Assembly (NCBI RefSeq): GCF_001659605.2
Contig: NC_035176.2
Span: forward strand, 23,350,847-23,414,846
DNA: 64,000 nucleotides
Source of the DNA: Manihot esculenta
Taxonomy: Eukaryota; Streptophyta; Magnoliopsida; Malpighiales; Euphorbiaceae
Direction: 5' to 3'
A program made the position numbers and the translations under genes. Shown here piece after piece: positions 35,197 through 47,851 of the stretch. Every line of letters starts with the position of its first letter. Positions within the stretch are counted from its first letter, which is position 1. A model generated the notes under the pieces. The model made no database searches and had not been told where the DNA came from. It worked only from the letters and a program-made list of their open reading frames with translations.

Positions 35197-37910
35197 ATGA
35201 GAGGAACCCGTCGATCGGCAAGATTGACTGGAGTATCACCTGAGGATGAGGGCACGAGCGCCCGTCCTCCTACATTGCCTAGGGCAATGTCTTGTAGAGC
35301 AAACAGAGAAAGAGTGTCAAGGGACCCTAGAAGGTCTTTTGATGCTAGTAGAAGGGGGACAGATAGAGGAGGAAGTTCTTCAGATGTGAGGGAGGTTACG
35401 GAAGAGGATCAAAGGAGGGATGGGAACCTGGATGTGAGCATGGAGGAAGAAGGGACAGGGGAGTCTCAGGGAGGCGTTCAGGCCTCGGGGTATGGTTTTC
35501 CACCCCATTATCCACCCTTCCCACAGGGTTCAGGGTATCCTATGGGAGGCACATCGGATTATTCCAGCTTTAACCCCTACCCTACCTACATGCCTTATCC
35601 ACCTTACACACAGTACCCAGCTTATCCACCCTCACCCTTCTATCCAAACCCGGCAAACCCCACCTCGGGGAATGCTGCACCCCCACCTCCACCACCTACA
35701 GAACCAGCAGCCCCAGTTACTCAACCTCCCAGACCTAGCTCAGCCAGTGGGAGCAAAGTAAAGATGACAGATTACCTTAAGCTGGATGCTCCCAAATACA
35801 AGTCAGGGGATGACCCCTTTGAGTATCTGAGAGTAGTGAAGACAATAACTGATGAACTAGGGGCAGATGATAGCAGGGCCATTCAGATGGCAGGGTTCAC
35901 TTTAAAGTGCAAGAAGGCACGGGAATGGTTCAAGTGTTATGTGGACCCGAGACTAGACGGCATGACATGGGAGGAATTTGCGAATGAGTTCGCTGGATGG
36001 GCTTTTCCAGACAGTTCCAAAGAACTGAAAATGATTGAGTTTGAGCAACTGAGGCAGACAGAGCACATGAGTGTAGAGGAGTTCACGGATAAATTCTTAG
36101 AGCTATTGCCTTTTTCAGGGCAAGCTCTAGATACCGATTCGAAGAAAGCCAAGAGATATGTTATGAAGCTGCATTCCAGGTACTCCTCGTTGATTCAGTC
36201 AGTTGAGAGGGAAAGTTTCCACACTGTGGTGGATATGGCTCGAAGGATGGAGGCGAGTGCTATAGTTGAGGGGTCAGTGAAGCAGTCAGTGACCCAGTCT
36301 TCAGGGGTTAAGACCCCAGGCAGAGGAGGGCCAGGTCTCTCTTCTCAGAGCTCAAGTAAGAAGAGGTGGGATAACACCACCAAGAAGCCGAAGAAGAATA
36401 AGTTTTGGAATAAGTTGAAATCCGGTCTGGGTTTTGGCGGTGGCTCGAGCTCAGGCTCAGATGGTACAGAATGCCAGAGATGTGGAAGGCCGCACAGGGG
36501 AGTGTGTCGAGCTGGGACTAATACATGTTTCAGATGTGGACAGGAGGGACACATGGCTCGGGAGTGTCCTAGAGCACCTTTTATGGGCCAGCCCCAGCAG
36601 ACAGCTTCTGGTAGTGTGGCACAGCCAGCAGCTCCAGCCACAACTCAGGGCAGTGGCAGAGGTAGAGGGAGAGGGGCAGCCTCTTCTTTTGGTTCCCGAG
36701 GTGAAGGTCCATCAGCTCCAGCCAGGATCTTCACCATGACTCAGCAGGAGGCTAACACATCCAACACCGTGGTGTCAGGTAATCTTGTCATTGGGTGTTC
36801 TGATGTGTATGCTTTAATGGACCCGGGTGCATCTCATTCATTTATTGCTCCGAGAGCCGTTGAGAGGTTGGGTCTGATAGTCTTTGGGTTAAAGTGTCCC
36901 CTATGGGTCAGTGGACCCAAGTGTGACCCGTCAGTGGTAGAGTCAGTCTGCCAGTACAGTCCAGTTTTTGTTGAGGGAAGATGCCTTTCCGCTGACCTTG
37001 TGGTTCTAGATTTGACAGACTTTGACGTCATTCTAGGGATGGATTGGCTATCTACCCATGGTGTTACCTTGGACTGCAGGGACAAGGTGGTCAGGTTCAG
37101 AGATCAGAACGGGTCAGAGGTCGTCTTCAGGGGAGACAAGAGGGGCACACCTAGAGGTCTGATATCAGCTCTTCTGGCTCGTAGGTTGCTTAGGAAGGGA
37201 TGTCAGGGGTATTTGGCTCATGTGAGAGAGCTTAGTAGTCAGGTCAGGGAGCCAGCTTCGGTGCCAGTTGTCAGAGAGTTTCAGGATGTCTTTCCAGACG
37301 AGCTTCCAGGTTTACCACCTGCTAGGGAGATAGAGTTCGAGATAGAGTTGGTGCCTGGAACTAGACCGATCTCTATCCCTCCCTACAGGATGGCCCCAGC
37401 CGAGTTAAAGGAGTTGAAAGAGCAGTTGCAAGAGCTGGTAGAAAAGGGCTTCATCCGACAGAGTACCTCACCTTGGGGTGCTCCGGTCTTGTTTGTGAGA
37501 AAGAAGGATGGGTCCCTCATACTTTGTATCGACTACAGGCAGTTGAACAAAGTCACTACCAAAAATAGGTACCCTTTGCCAAGGATCGATGATCTATTCG
37601 ACCAGCTAGCAGGAGCGGGTTGTTTCTCCAAAATAGATCTAAGATCGGGGTACCATCAGCTAAGAATAAGGGATGAAGATGTGCCAAAGACAGCTTTCAG
37701 GACCAGATATGGGCATTTTGAGTTCCTTGTGATGCCGTTCGGGTTAACTAATGCCCCTGCAGCATTCATGGACCTCATGAACAGAGTGTTTAGTCAGTAT
37801 CTGGATCACTTTGTTATTGTCTTCATAGATGATATCTTGGTGTATTCCAGGAATGCAAAGGAGCATGCCCATCATCTGCGGTTGGTTCTGCAGACTTTGA
37901 GGGAACATGG
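35197..37910 (+). pseudogene. E3 Gag-Pol, open but truncated in RT
   Basis: Open from ATG 35197 ([19 protein letters not shown]) for about 904 codons until an opposite-strand LTR replaces the rest at 37911, just after VLQTLREHG. Gag has a Pro/Tyr-rich N-terminal third, a capsid core ([20 protein letters not shown]) and two knuckles ([26 protein letters not shown]). Protease has [17 protein letters not shown] has [20 protein letters not shown] and FIDDILVY. RNase H and integrase are missing. No stop or frameshift lies in the surviving part, so the truncating event killed the gene, not slow decay. About 18 further codons read on into the LTR and have no meaning. Confidence 0.9.
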
Positions 37911-40180
37911 TGTAACAGCCCGGAAATCCGGACCACTACCGGCGCTAGGATCCAAATCGGCATAAGGCCGCCGGGAACCGTAACAAGCCTGACATAACCT
38001 GTAATCCTGTTTAATCCCATACATGATCAACAATACTCATAAACCTGTAAACATTCTCATACAACAACCAAGCTCACCCTGTACATAAACATAAACATAA
38101 CATAAACCTCCACTGGAGCCCTCATCAAATGCTCCAATGGGGTATCTCATCATACATAAGCTTGGTTGAAACATAGCCTCATATCTCATATCATAAAGAC
38201 CATGTACATACAAGTGGGATTAACAATCTGTATCGGTCAAGCACAACTCTATCCTCAATATTCAAATTACATAACATAACTTAAAACACTTTTACATTAC
38301 ATCATAACACAATTGTCATGTCCACAATCTAACTATTACATAAACATAGCTTCCATACTCTGGCTAACCTCCTGATCTACCCTGTACCTGCACATCTGGG
38401 GTTAGGGGAGAGGGGTGAGCTACAAAGCCCAGTGAGCAGAATAGAGAAAACATATATTAAAATATTTCATGCTTCCATGAAATGCAACACATCACAAACA
38501 TATCACATAAGGATGGCATTGTCACCTATAGTCCTCAACATAGTCCAATCGTGCCAAGGGCGTAGAATGGGCCTCACTGGTCTTTCTCTTACATACATAA
38601 CATAACATAACATTCCAATATGCCAGGGGCGTAGAATGGGCCTCACTGGTCTTTCTCTTAACATAGTCCAGGGGCGTAGAATGGGCCTCACTGGCAATCC
38701 ATACCGTATCCTCATCATATCATATCATGGGAGGACTAGAGGATCATCCAATAGCCAATCCGCATCCACATCATATTATGCAATGCAACATATTCATGAT
38801 TACTAATGCAAACACCCTATAATATCACATGGCATATATGATGCATGAACATGCTCAAAAAGTTATATTTCATTTATTTAAAAACTTAAGGTTTATTCCA
38901 CTCACCTCTGGCTGAAGCTCTACAGACTCTGAAGTAGCTATCTCACTGCTGGGGTCCTCGGTTCCTCGGGTCCGAACCTACACAGGTGGACACCAATAAG
39001 GGACCAAACATACATAAACATAACTCTAATTACTCCCCAAAAACCCCCTAAAACATCATGAAATAATCATGGAAACACATGCATGAATGGCTGGACAGGG
39101 CACTTTCGCGGCAAGGTTCGGCGGCCGAAAGTCCCTCCAGAGCCGAAAGTCAGGCATTTCGGCGGCACCCTTCGGCGGCCGAAAGTCCCAGACAGAGACG
39201 AAAGTCTCTTTTCGGGGGCAACTTCGGCAGCCGAATGCTGCCTCCACAAAGGGGGTTCGGCGGCCGAAAGTCACTTCAGCGGCCGAACCTGAGCTTTCTC
39301 CCGAAGGGCAGAAACTCAGTTCCTCTATGCACATTTCGCCTCCCAAGCTCAAATCATGCAAAAAACTAGTTTCTAAAACATGCATACATCACATATTTAC
39401 ACCTAGGGGTCTCAAACTAGCATATACCCCAACTACACACACTTCAATCACACAAAATCAACATACATTGTTCAAAATCATAACCTAAACCCAAATATTC
39501 AAATAACCCTAACATGCTTTCTATCCCATAGATCTTCATAAAACTTAGTTAAAACACATAAGGAGCTTAAGATCGGCTCTTACCTCTTGAAGATCGAGAG
39601 GGAGACGACCTAAACTTGGAGATCCACGAAAATGAGCTCCTAAGTTCCCAAAGCTCCAAAACTTGGTTTAAATGCTCAAAACTGACAATGTGAGTTTAAA
39701 ACTCGAGAAAAATGGAAGAGATTTGGAGGAAGAACACAAGAGTTGCAAAGGGAAGGTTGGAAGCTTGCTGTGGCCGAAAATGGGAGAAAACTCGCCCATT
39801 TCGGCTAAGTGCCCCTTTTATAAGTGGCTGGCCAGGCCACGTTCGGGGGCCGAATGTGCCTCCGCATCCATGCAATGTTCGGCGGCCGAACTTGACTTTC
39901 GGCGGCCGAAACTGGACTTTCCTCAACCTATGCCTTCGGGGGCCTAAGGCACACCCGAAATGCCTGCATGTTCGGCGGCCGAACTTGAGGTTCGGCGGCC
40001 GAACCTGGGTTTTCCTCCAAGGTTGTTTTCATTCAAAAACTCTTTTCCTCTTTACTTAAAACCATGAAAAACATTAAAACATTTTATGAAAACATGTTTC
40101 TACCCTACTAGAGGCTTCCGACATCCGAGATTCCACCGGACGGTGGGAATTCCGATACCGGAGTCTAGCCGGGTATTACA
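37911..40180 (-). repeat. E4 left (3') LTR, mosaic
   Basis: 2,270 bases. Its outer end (TGTAACAGCCCGG) is of the E6 subtype, while the right LTR starts TGTAACGACCCG. From 39912 to 40180 it is nearly identical to 47583-47851 (three mismatches by eye), but the rest differs widely, including the stem-loop array (38553-38694, core GGGCGTAGAATGGGCCTCACTGG split by variable bases). Confidence 0.85.
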
Positions 40181-40217
40181 TTCTTCCCCCTTTAAGAACA
40201 TTCGTCCCCGAATGTTC
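40181..40217 (-). other. E4 polypurine tract with adjacent hairpin
   Basis: PPT (minus AAAGGGGGAAGAA) next to the LTR; perfect 9-bp hairpin GAACATTCG/CGAATGTTC at 40196-40217. Confidence 0.85.
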
Positions 40218-40288
40218 CTCAACTAGCACATAGCATGGCATACACATAACATACATACAAAGCACATAAAACTTACAAGGAACAAACC

Positions 40289-43200
40289 TCAGAAAAGATA
40301 AGGATATTGCTGGAGCATGGACTCCCGTGTCTCCCAGGTGCACTCTTCCATATTGTGGTGGTTCCATAGGACTTTCACCATCGGGATTTCCTTGTTTCTC
40401 AGCTTCCTGATCTGGGTGTCTAGGATCCGTATTGGCTGCTCAACATAGGTGAGATCCTCTTGGATCTCCACATCAGGCTCACTAAGAACCTTGCTCGGAT
40501 CTGACACAAACTTCCTCAACATTGAAACATGGAAAACCGGATGGATTCTTTCCATTGAAGCAGGTAAATCCAGCTTGTACGACACATTCCCAATCTTTTG
40601 CAAGATTTCGAAGGGTCCGATGTATCGTGGGGCTAGTTTACCTTTCTTCCCAAAGCGAACCACTCCTTTCATTGGAGACACCTTGAGCAATACCAGATCC
40701 CCCTCCTGAAACTCTACCTGCCTTCTGCGGACGTCTGCATAACTCTTCTGTCTGCTTGCAGCAGTCTTGATTCTCTCTCTGATTATGGGTACCACCCTGC
40801 TGGTGATCTCTACTAGCTCAGGCCCTGCCAAGGCCTTTTCTCCAACTTCTTCCCAGCAAACAGGTGATCTGCACTTCCTCCCATACAAAGCTTCAGATGG
40901 AGCCATCCCGATGCTAGCATGATGGCTGTTATTGTAGGCAAATTCCACCAAGGGTAGATGCTGCCTCCAAGAACCGCCAAAGTCCAGCACACACATTCTG
41001 AGCATATCCTCGATAGTCTGGATGGTCCTTTCTGACTGTCCATCAGTCTGGGGGTGGAAGGCAGTACTGAAATCCAACCTAGTACCCATGGCATTCTGCA
41101 GACTCCGCCAAAATCTGGAGGTGAACTGGGGCCCTCTATCCGACACTATCGAAACAGGAACCCCATGCAGCTTGACGATCTCATCCACATATACCTGCGC
41201 CAACTTGTCCACAGAGTAGCCACTCCTGACAGGGATGAAGTGAGCAGATTTGGTGAGTCTGTCCACAATCACCCATATGGAGTCCAATCTGTTGGACGCT
41301 GCCGGTAATCCCACTACGAAGTCCATAGCTATATTCTCCCATTTCCACTCTGGAATAGGTAGTGGGTTAAGCATTCCAGCCGGCTTCTGATGTTCCAGCT
41401 TCACCCTCTGACACACTTCGCAGGCTGACACAAACTGTGCCACTTCTTTCTTCATCGCTGGCCACCAATAAACTTTCTTCAAGTCTTGATACATCTTGGT
41501 GGCTCCCGGGTGAACGCTGTATCTTGCATTATGAGCCTCCCTCATAATGTCTCCTTTTAGCCCTATGTCATCTGGTACACATAGTCTGCTCCCATAGCGG
41601 AGGATCCCTTTGCTGTCGAATTTGAACTCACTATCTTTGCCTGACTGAACAGTCCTGGCAATCTTCACTAACTCTGGGTCCTCATGCTGTTTCTGAGCCA
41701 CCTGCTCCAGAAACACGGGTGCCACTCTCATCTGGGCCATTAAAGCACCTGTACCAGACAACTCCAACTGTAGACCTTCATCAACGAGCTTGTAAAACTC
41801 CTTCACCACTGGTCTCCTCTCTGCCGATATGTGGGATAAACTGCCTAGTGACTTCCGGCTTAGGGCGTCTGCCACAACATTCGCCTTACCCGGATGATAC
41901 TGAATCTTGCAATCATAATCACTCAGCAGCTCTACCCATCTCCTCTGCCTCAGATTCAAATCCCTCTGACTCAAGATGTACTGCAGGCTTTTATGATCTG
42001 TGAAGATCTCACATTTAACCCCATAAAGGTAATGCCTCCACATCTTGAGTGCAAAGATTACCGCTGCCATCTCTAGGTCATGTGTAGGGTAATTCAACTC
42101 ATGCTTCTTCAGCTGCCTAGAAGCATAAGCAATCACCCTTTCATTCTGCATTAGCACACAACCCAGTCCCACAGGGACGCATCACAAAAGACTGTAAAGT
42201 CCTTATCACTAGATGGCAGAGCTAACACTGGTGCTGAAGTCAACCTCTTCTTAAGCTCTTCAAAACTCTCTTCGCACCGGTCGGTCCACACAAAATTTTG
42301 ATTCTTCCTGGTTAATCTGGTCAGAGGAGCTGCTATTTTTGAGAAGTCCTGAACGAACCTCCTGTAGTAACCTGCTAAACCCAAGAAACTCCTGACCTCT
42401 GTCACTGAAGTGGGTCTAGGCCAGTTAGCCACAGTTTCTGTCTTCTTGGGGTCCACCTCTATTCCATTTTCTGACACCACATGCCCCAAGAATGAAATGC
42501 TCCTCAGCCAGAACTCACACTTGGAGAACTTGGCATACAAGCCATGCTCCCTCAAGGTCTGTAGAACCATCCTCAGATGATGGGCATGCTCCTCTGCATT
42601 CCTGGAATACACTAAGATATCATCTATGAAGACAATAACGAAGTGATCCAGGTACTGGCTAAACACTCTGTTCATGAGATCCATGAATGCTGCAGGGGCG
42701 TTGGTTAACCCGAACGGCATTACAAGGAACTCAAAATGCCCATATCTGGTCCTGAAAGCCGTCTTTGGCACATCCTCATCTCTGATCCTCAGCTGATGGT
42801 ACTCAGATCTCAGATCTATTTTGGAGAAACAACCCGCTCCTGCTAGTTGGTCGAATAGATCGTCGATCCTTGGCAAAAGGGTACTTGTTCTTGGTAGTGA
42901 CTTTGTTCAACTGCCTGTAGTCGATACAAAGTATAAGGGATCCATCCTTCTTTCTGACAAACAAGACTGGAGCACCCCAGGGCGAGGTACTCGGTCGGAT
43001 GAAGCCCTTGTCTACCAGCTTTTGCAACTGTTCTTTCAATTCCTTCAACTCCGCTGGAGCCATCCTGTAGGGAGGGATAGAGATCGGTCGGGTTCCAGGC
43101 ATTAATTCTATCTCGAACTCTATCTCCCTAGCAGGTGGTAAACCTGGTAGCTCGTCTGGGAACACATCCAAGAACTCTCTAACCACTGGCACCGAGGCGG

Positions 43201-45274
43201 GCTCTCTAACCTGACTGCTAAGCTCTCTCACATGAGCCAAATACCCCTGACATCCCTTCCTAAGCAACCTACGAGCCTGAAGAGCTGATATCAGACCTCT
43301 AGGTGTACCCCTCCTGTCTCCTCCGAAGACAACCTCTGACCCATCCTGACCTCTGAACCTGACTACCTTGTCCCTGCAGTCCAAGGTAGCACCATGGGTA
43401 GATAACCAGTCCATCCCTAGAATGACGTCAAAATCTGTCAAATCTAGAACCACAAGGTCGGCGGACAAGCATCTTCCCTCAATAAACACAGGACTACACT
43501 GGCAGACTCACTCTGCCACTGATGGATCACACTTGGGTCCACTGACCCAGAGAGGACACTCTAACTCAGAGATCATCAACCCTAACCTCTGGACGGCTCT
43601 CGGAGCAATAAAAGAATGAGATGCACCAGGGTCCATCAAGGCATACACATCTGAACAACCAATGACTAAGTTACCTGCCACCACGGTGTTAGATGCATCT
43701 GCCTCCTGTTGAGTCATCGTGAGGATCCGAGCTGGAGCTGATGGACCTTCACCTCTGAAACCCGCTGAAGAAGAGGTTGCCCCTCTCCCTCTACCTCTGC
43801 CACTGGCCTGAGTCATGGCTGGAGCTGCTGGCTGCGCTACACTGCCTGAAGCTGTCTGCTGGGACTGTGCCATCGGGGCTGCTCTTGGACATTCTCGAGC
43901 CATATGCCCCTCCTGACCACATCTGAAACAGGCTGTCGTCCCGAACCGACATACTCCCTTGTGTGGCTTACCACACTTTGCACAAACTGCATTATCCACA
44001 CCAGAGCTCGAGCCACTCCCTAGTCGCAGACTGGACTTGACCTTGTTCCAAAACTTGTTCTTCTTAGACTTCCTGGGACCTCTGTCCCACTTCTTGCTAC
44101 CTGAAGCTGCTGCACTCATTGAAGAAGAGCCTGGGGTCTTAGAACCAGAAGGCTGTGCCACTGACTGTTTAACTGTCCCCTGAACGATGGCACTGGCCTC
44201 CATTTTCCGGGCCATATCCACTATTGCATGGAAGCTCTCCCTATCTGCTGACTGGATCAAGGAGGAATATCTGGAGTGGAGTTTCATAATATACCTCCTT
44301 GACCTTTTCTGGTCTGAGTCAAGATTTTGCCCTGCAAACGGCAACAGCTCCAAGAATCTGTCTGTGAACTCCTCTACACCCATCTCATCAGTTTGCCTCA
44401 ACTGCTCAAACTCTATCATCTTCAGCTCCCTTGAACTATCTGGGAAAGCCCATCCTGCAAACTCGTTTGCAAATTCCTCCCAAGACATGCTGTCCACTTT
44501 CGGGTTCACATAATTCTTGAACCACTCTCGTGCCTTCTTGCACTTTAGCGTGAACCCAGCCATCTGAATGGCTCTACTATCATCAGCCCCAATCTCATCT
44601 GTGATCACCTTGACCCTCTCAAGATACACAAACGGGTCATCCCCTTTTTCATACTGGGGAGCATCCAACTTCATGTAGTCGGTCATCTTGACTTTGCTCC
44701 CACTGGCTGAGCTAGGTCTAGAAGGTTGAGCAACTGGGGCTGCTGGTTCTGCTGGAGGAGGAGGAGGTGCAGCATCCCCTGGGGTTGGGTTTACTGGATT
44801 TGGATAGTAAGGTGGGGGTGGATACATTGGATACTGTGGGTATGGTGGATAGTAGGGTGGGTATGGCATCTGTGTGGGGTAAGGGGTGAAACTAAGGTAA
44901 TCCGATGTACCTCCCATCGAATACCCGGGATTTTGTGAGAAGTGTGGGTAGTGGGGTGGCTGAACAAATCCCGAGGCCTGAGTGCCTCCTTGGGACTCTC
45001 CCATTCCCTCTTCTGACATGCTAACTCCCAAACTGCCATCCCTCCTCTGCTCTACATCCATATCATCCCCCATGTCCTCTGACACTCCTCCCTGAACTGT
45101 TCCTCTGACTGATCTGCTTCTACCCAGATCCAAAGACCTCCTAGGGTCTCTTACTGCTCTTTCTCTGTTAGACCTACTAGACATTGCCCTAGGCAGTGCT
45201 GGAGCACGGGCGCTCGTGCCCTCATCCTCAGGTGGCACTCTAGTCAATCTTGCTGATCGACGAGTTCCTCTCAT
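40289..45274 (-). pseudogene. E4 Gag-Pol pseudogene, nearly full length
   Basis: Starts at ATG 45274 ([19 protein letters not shown]). Gag and protease (588 codons) have both knuckles ([26 protein letters not shown]) and [13 protein letters not shown] Ser-to-stop change (TGA at 43508-43510) follows. The next block (42803-43489) carries the protease end and RT start. One extra A near 42876 shifts the frame into the RT block 42151-42876 (FIDDILVY), and one lost base near 42172 shifts it again into RNase H-integrase (40289-42172), which is open to the chromodomain-like end. One nonsense codon and two single-base frameshifts are thus all that separate it from an open gene. It is dead but young. 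Confidence 0.9.
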
Positions 45275-45321
45275 CCTGTTTTCTGAAAACAGTACACATC
45301 ACATAAACATTAGCATCATAT

Positions 45322-45345
45322 GGTTCATGTGGGCACACATGAACC
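45322..45345 (-). other. Leader hairpin of E4
   Basis: Perfect 10-bp arms GGTTCATGTG/CACATGAACC with a 4-base loop, 47 bases upstream of the gag ATG. The flanking leader (45275-45528) has no gene. Confidence 0.8.
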
Positions 45346-45528
45346 CGCATCACATACATATCATTCATATCACAGCATTAATGCACATGCATATTATCAT
45401 GGCATTTCACATCATCATACAAGACAGGACTCCACATCCTATCCTAGTGGACATGATCTTCCTATTGTGCTTGACCTTCTATAACATCTATGAGCCCGAC
45501 ACTCTAGGTCCGACCATATGAACCTAGG

Positions 45529-45540
45529 GCTCTGATACCA
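45529..45540 (-). other. E4 primer-binding site (tRNA-iMet type)
   Basis: Minus strand TGGTATCAGAGC, three bases from the right LTR. Confidence 0.9.
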
Positions 45541-45543
45541 TTC

Positions 45544-47851
45544 TGTAACGACCCGAAAATCGGACCGCTATCGGCGCTAGGATCCAGATCGGCTTAAGGC
45601 CGCCGGGACCCGTAGCAAGCCTGACATGTAACCTGTAAACCTATTTAATCCCATACATGATCAACAAACATACATAAAAATTTAAAACTTTTCTTTCATA
45701 CATTCTATCATACACCAAACTCAACCTGTGCATGCACTGAACATAGCCATAATCATGAACTTGACCCCTCTGTGGGATCTCATCAATGCCCCTAAATGGG
45801 TGGCATAACAAGTGTTGAGTTGGCTAAACATAGTCACCAGTAACATTAAGATCATGTATCAAAAAGGGATTACAATATACTATGGTCAAGCACACTTCTA
45901 ACCTTAATATCGTTACATTACATATCTATTCATCATTATACAATCCATCATGTCCACATTGTAACTATTACATACATAAGACTTCATTACTCTTCTTGAC
46001 TTCTCTGTCTAACCCGTACCTGCAAACCTGGGGAATTTGGGAGAGGGGTGAGCTACTAGAGCCCAGTGAGCAGAATCATAAAGCATTTAAAACACATGCT
46101 ATCATGGAATGCATCACATCACAACTAATCATATCAAGGATGAACTTGTCACCATTTAGCCCTCTACATATTCCAATCATGCCAGGGGCGTAGTGCAGGC
46201 CACACCTGGTCTTCCTCTTATACATAACATAACATACATAATCCATGGTGCCGGGGGCGTAGTGCAGGCCACGTCCGGTCTTTCTCTTGCATAGTGCCGG
46301 GGGCGTAGTGCAGGCCACATCTGGACTTCCATATCATATCATCATGTCATAACATATGAGGGCTAATGGATCATTCAACATTCATCCACATCAACAACAT
46401 ATTATGCAATGCAACATATTCGTGATTTCTAATGCAAACAACCTAAAATATCACATGGCATCCGTGATGCATGAACATGCTCAAAACTGATTTATTTATT
46501 CAAAAGCATAGGAGTTATTCCACTCACCTCTGGCTAGCTCTGACACTGACTGAAGCAGCTGACTCACTGCTGAGGTCCTCGGTTCCTCGGGTCCAAACCT
46601 ACACAGGTGGACTCAAATGAGGGACCAACATACTATAACATAACTCTAAAAAACATCCCCCAAAAACCCTCTAAAACTCCTCAAAACATTCATGCAAAAC
46701 ATGCAAAGGAAGGCTGGACAGGGCACTTTCGGCAGCAGGTTCGGCGGCCGAAAGTCCCTCCAGAGCCGAAAGTCAGGCAGGTTCAGCGGCACCTTCGGCG
46801 GCCGAAACTCCCAGACAGAGGCGAAACTCATGCATGTTCGGCGGCACTTTCGGCGGCCGAAACTCCCAGATAGAGACGAAAGTCTCCTTTCGGGGGGCAA
46901 GCTTCGGCAGCCGAAGGCTGCCTCCACAAGAGGGTTCAGCGGCCGAAAGTACCTTCGGCTGCCGAACCTGGTTTCTCCTAAAGGGGCAGAAACTTGGTTC
47001 AAACATGCACAAATGCCTCCAAACTCAAACCATCATGCATTTAGCTCAACCAAAACATGCATACAAGCTCCTAGGGGTCTCAAACTACCTTAAACCCCAA
47101 CTACAACACATCAAACATACATTTACAAGTCACATTGCTCAAAAACTCAACATAAACTCAAAAACCTAACTATGAGCTAAACATGCATTCTACCCCATAG
47201 ATCTTGCATAAAACTTACTTTAAACATGAAATGAGCTTAAGATCGGCTCTTACCTCTTGAAGATCGAGAGAGAGACGTCCTAAACTCGGAGGTGGGAGAG
47301 ATTTGAGTTCTTGAACCTCAAAGCTCCAAAACTTGCTTTAAACTCGAAAATCTTCAAAACAAAGCAAAAACTTGTGAAAATCTTGAAAGATTTGAAGGAA
47401 AAACTCAAGGATTGGTGAGGAACGGCGGAGAGCTCACCTTGGCCGACAATGGGGAGAAAAACTCGCCCGTTTTCGGCTAAGGGTCCCTTTTATAGTGGCT
47501 GGCCAGGCCATGTTCGGGGGCCAAACGTGCCTCCGCATGCATGCCATGTTCGGCGGCCGAACTTGAGGTTCGACGGCCGAACCTGGACTTTCCTCAACCT
47601 ATGCCTTCGGGGGCCTAAGGCACACCCGAAATGCCTGCATGTTCGGCGGCCGAACTTGAGGTTCGGCGGCCGAACCTGGGTTTTCCTCCAAGGTTGTTTT
47701 CATTCAAAAACTCTTTTCCTCTTTACTTAAAACCATGAAAAACATTAAAACATTTTATGAAAACATGTTTCTACCCTACTAGAGGCTTCCGACATCCGAG
47801 ATTCCATCGAACGGTGGGAATTCCGATACCGGAGTCTAGCCGAGTATTACA
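45544..47851 (-). repeat. E4 right (5') LTR
   Basis: 2,308 bases, TGTAACGACCCG...CGAGTATTACA. TATA (minus TATAAAAG) at 47487-47494; palindrome block 46725-46970; palindromes 47545-47680. Confidence 0.9.
46182..46324 (-). repeat. Stem-loop array in E4 5' LTR
   Basis: Three 28-nt units: 46182-46209 (CCAGG/CCTGG), 46251-46278 (CCGGG/TCCGG) and 46297-46324 (CCGGG/TCTGG), loop core GCGTAGTGCAGGCCAC. In the second unit the A-T pair of the stem became G-C on both arms, keeping a 4-bp core; the third has only one arm changed. Confidence 0.7.

Larger units (their letters stand above)
23058..37910 (+). mobile_element. Tekay-like chromovirus E3 (5' part), host of S2 and E2
   Basis: Inserted in E1 pol. 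Its 5' LTR begins at 23058, is split at 23843/33408 by S2 (with E2 inside), and ends at 34924. PBS, leader and an open gag-pol follow until an opposite-strand LTR cuts it at 37911. The LTR pieces sum to 2,303 bases, matching the 2,306 bases of E7. Confidence 0.9.
37911..47851 (-). mobile_element. Tekay-like element E4 with mismatched LTRs
   Basis: Minus-strand element with two LTRs, PBS, PPT and full-length but broken gag-pol. Flanks CATGG (37906-37910) and GTCGC (47852-47856) do not form a target duplication. The left flank is E3 RT, the right flank is E5 gag, so the unit is the product of recombination between insertions. Confidence 0.85.

Noticed and set aside
37911..37965. Last 18 codons of the open frame continuing E3 Gag-Pol
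   Set aside because: They lie in the inserted opposite-strand LTR, so the real protein ends at the junction.
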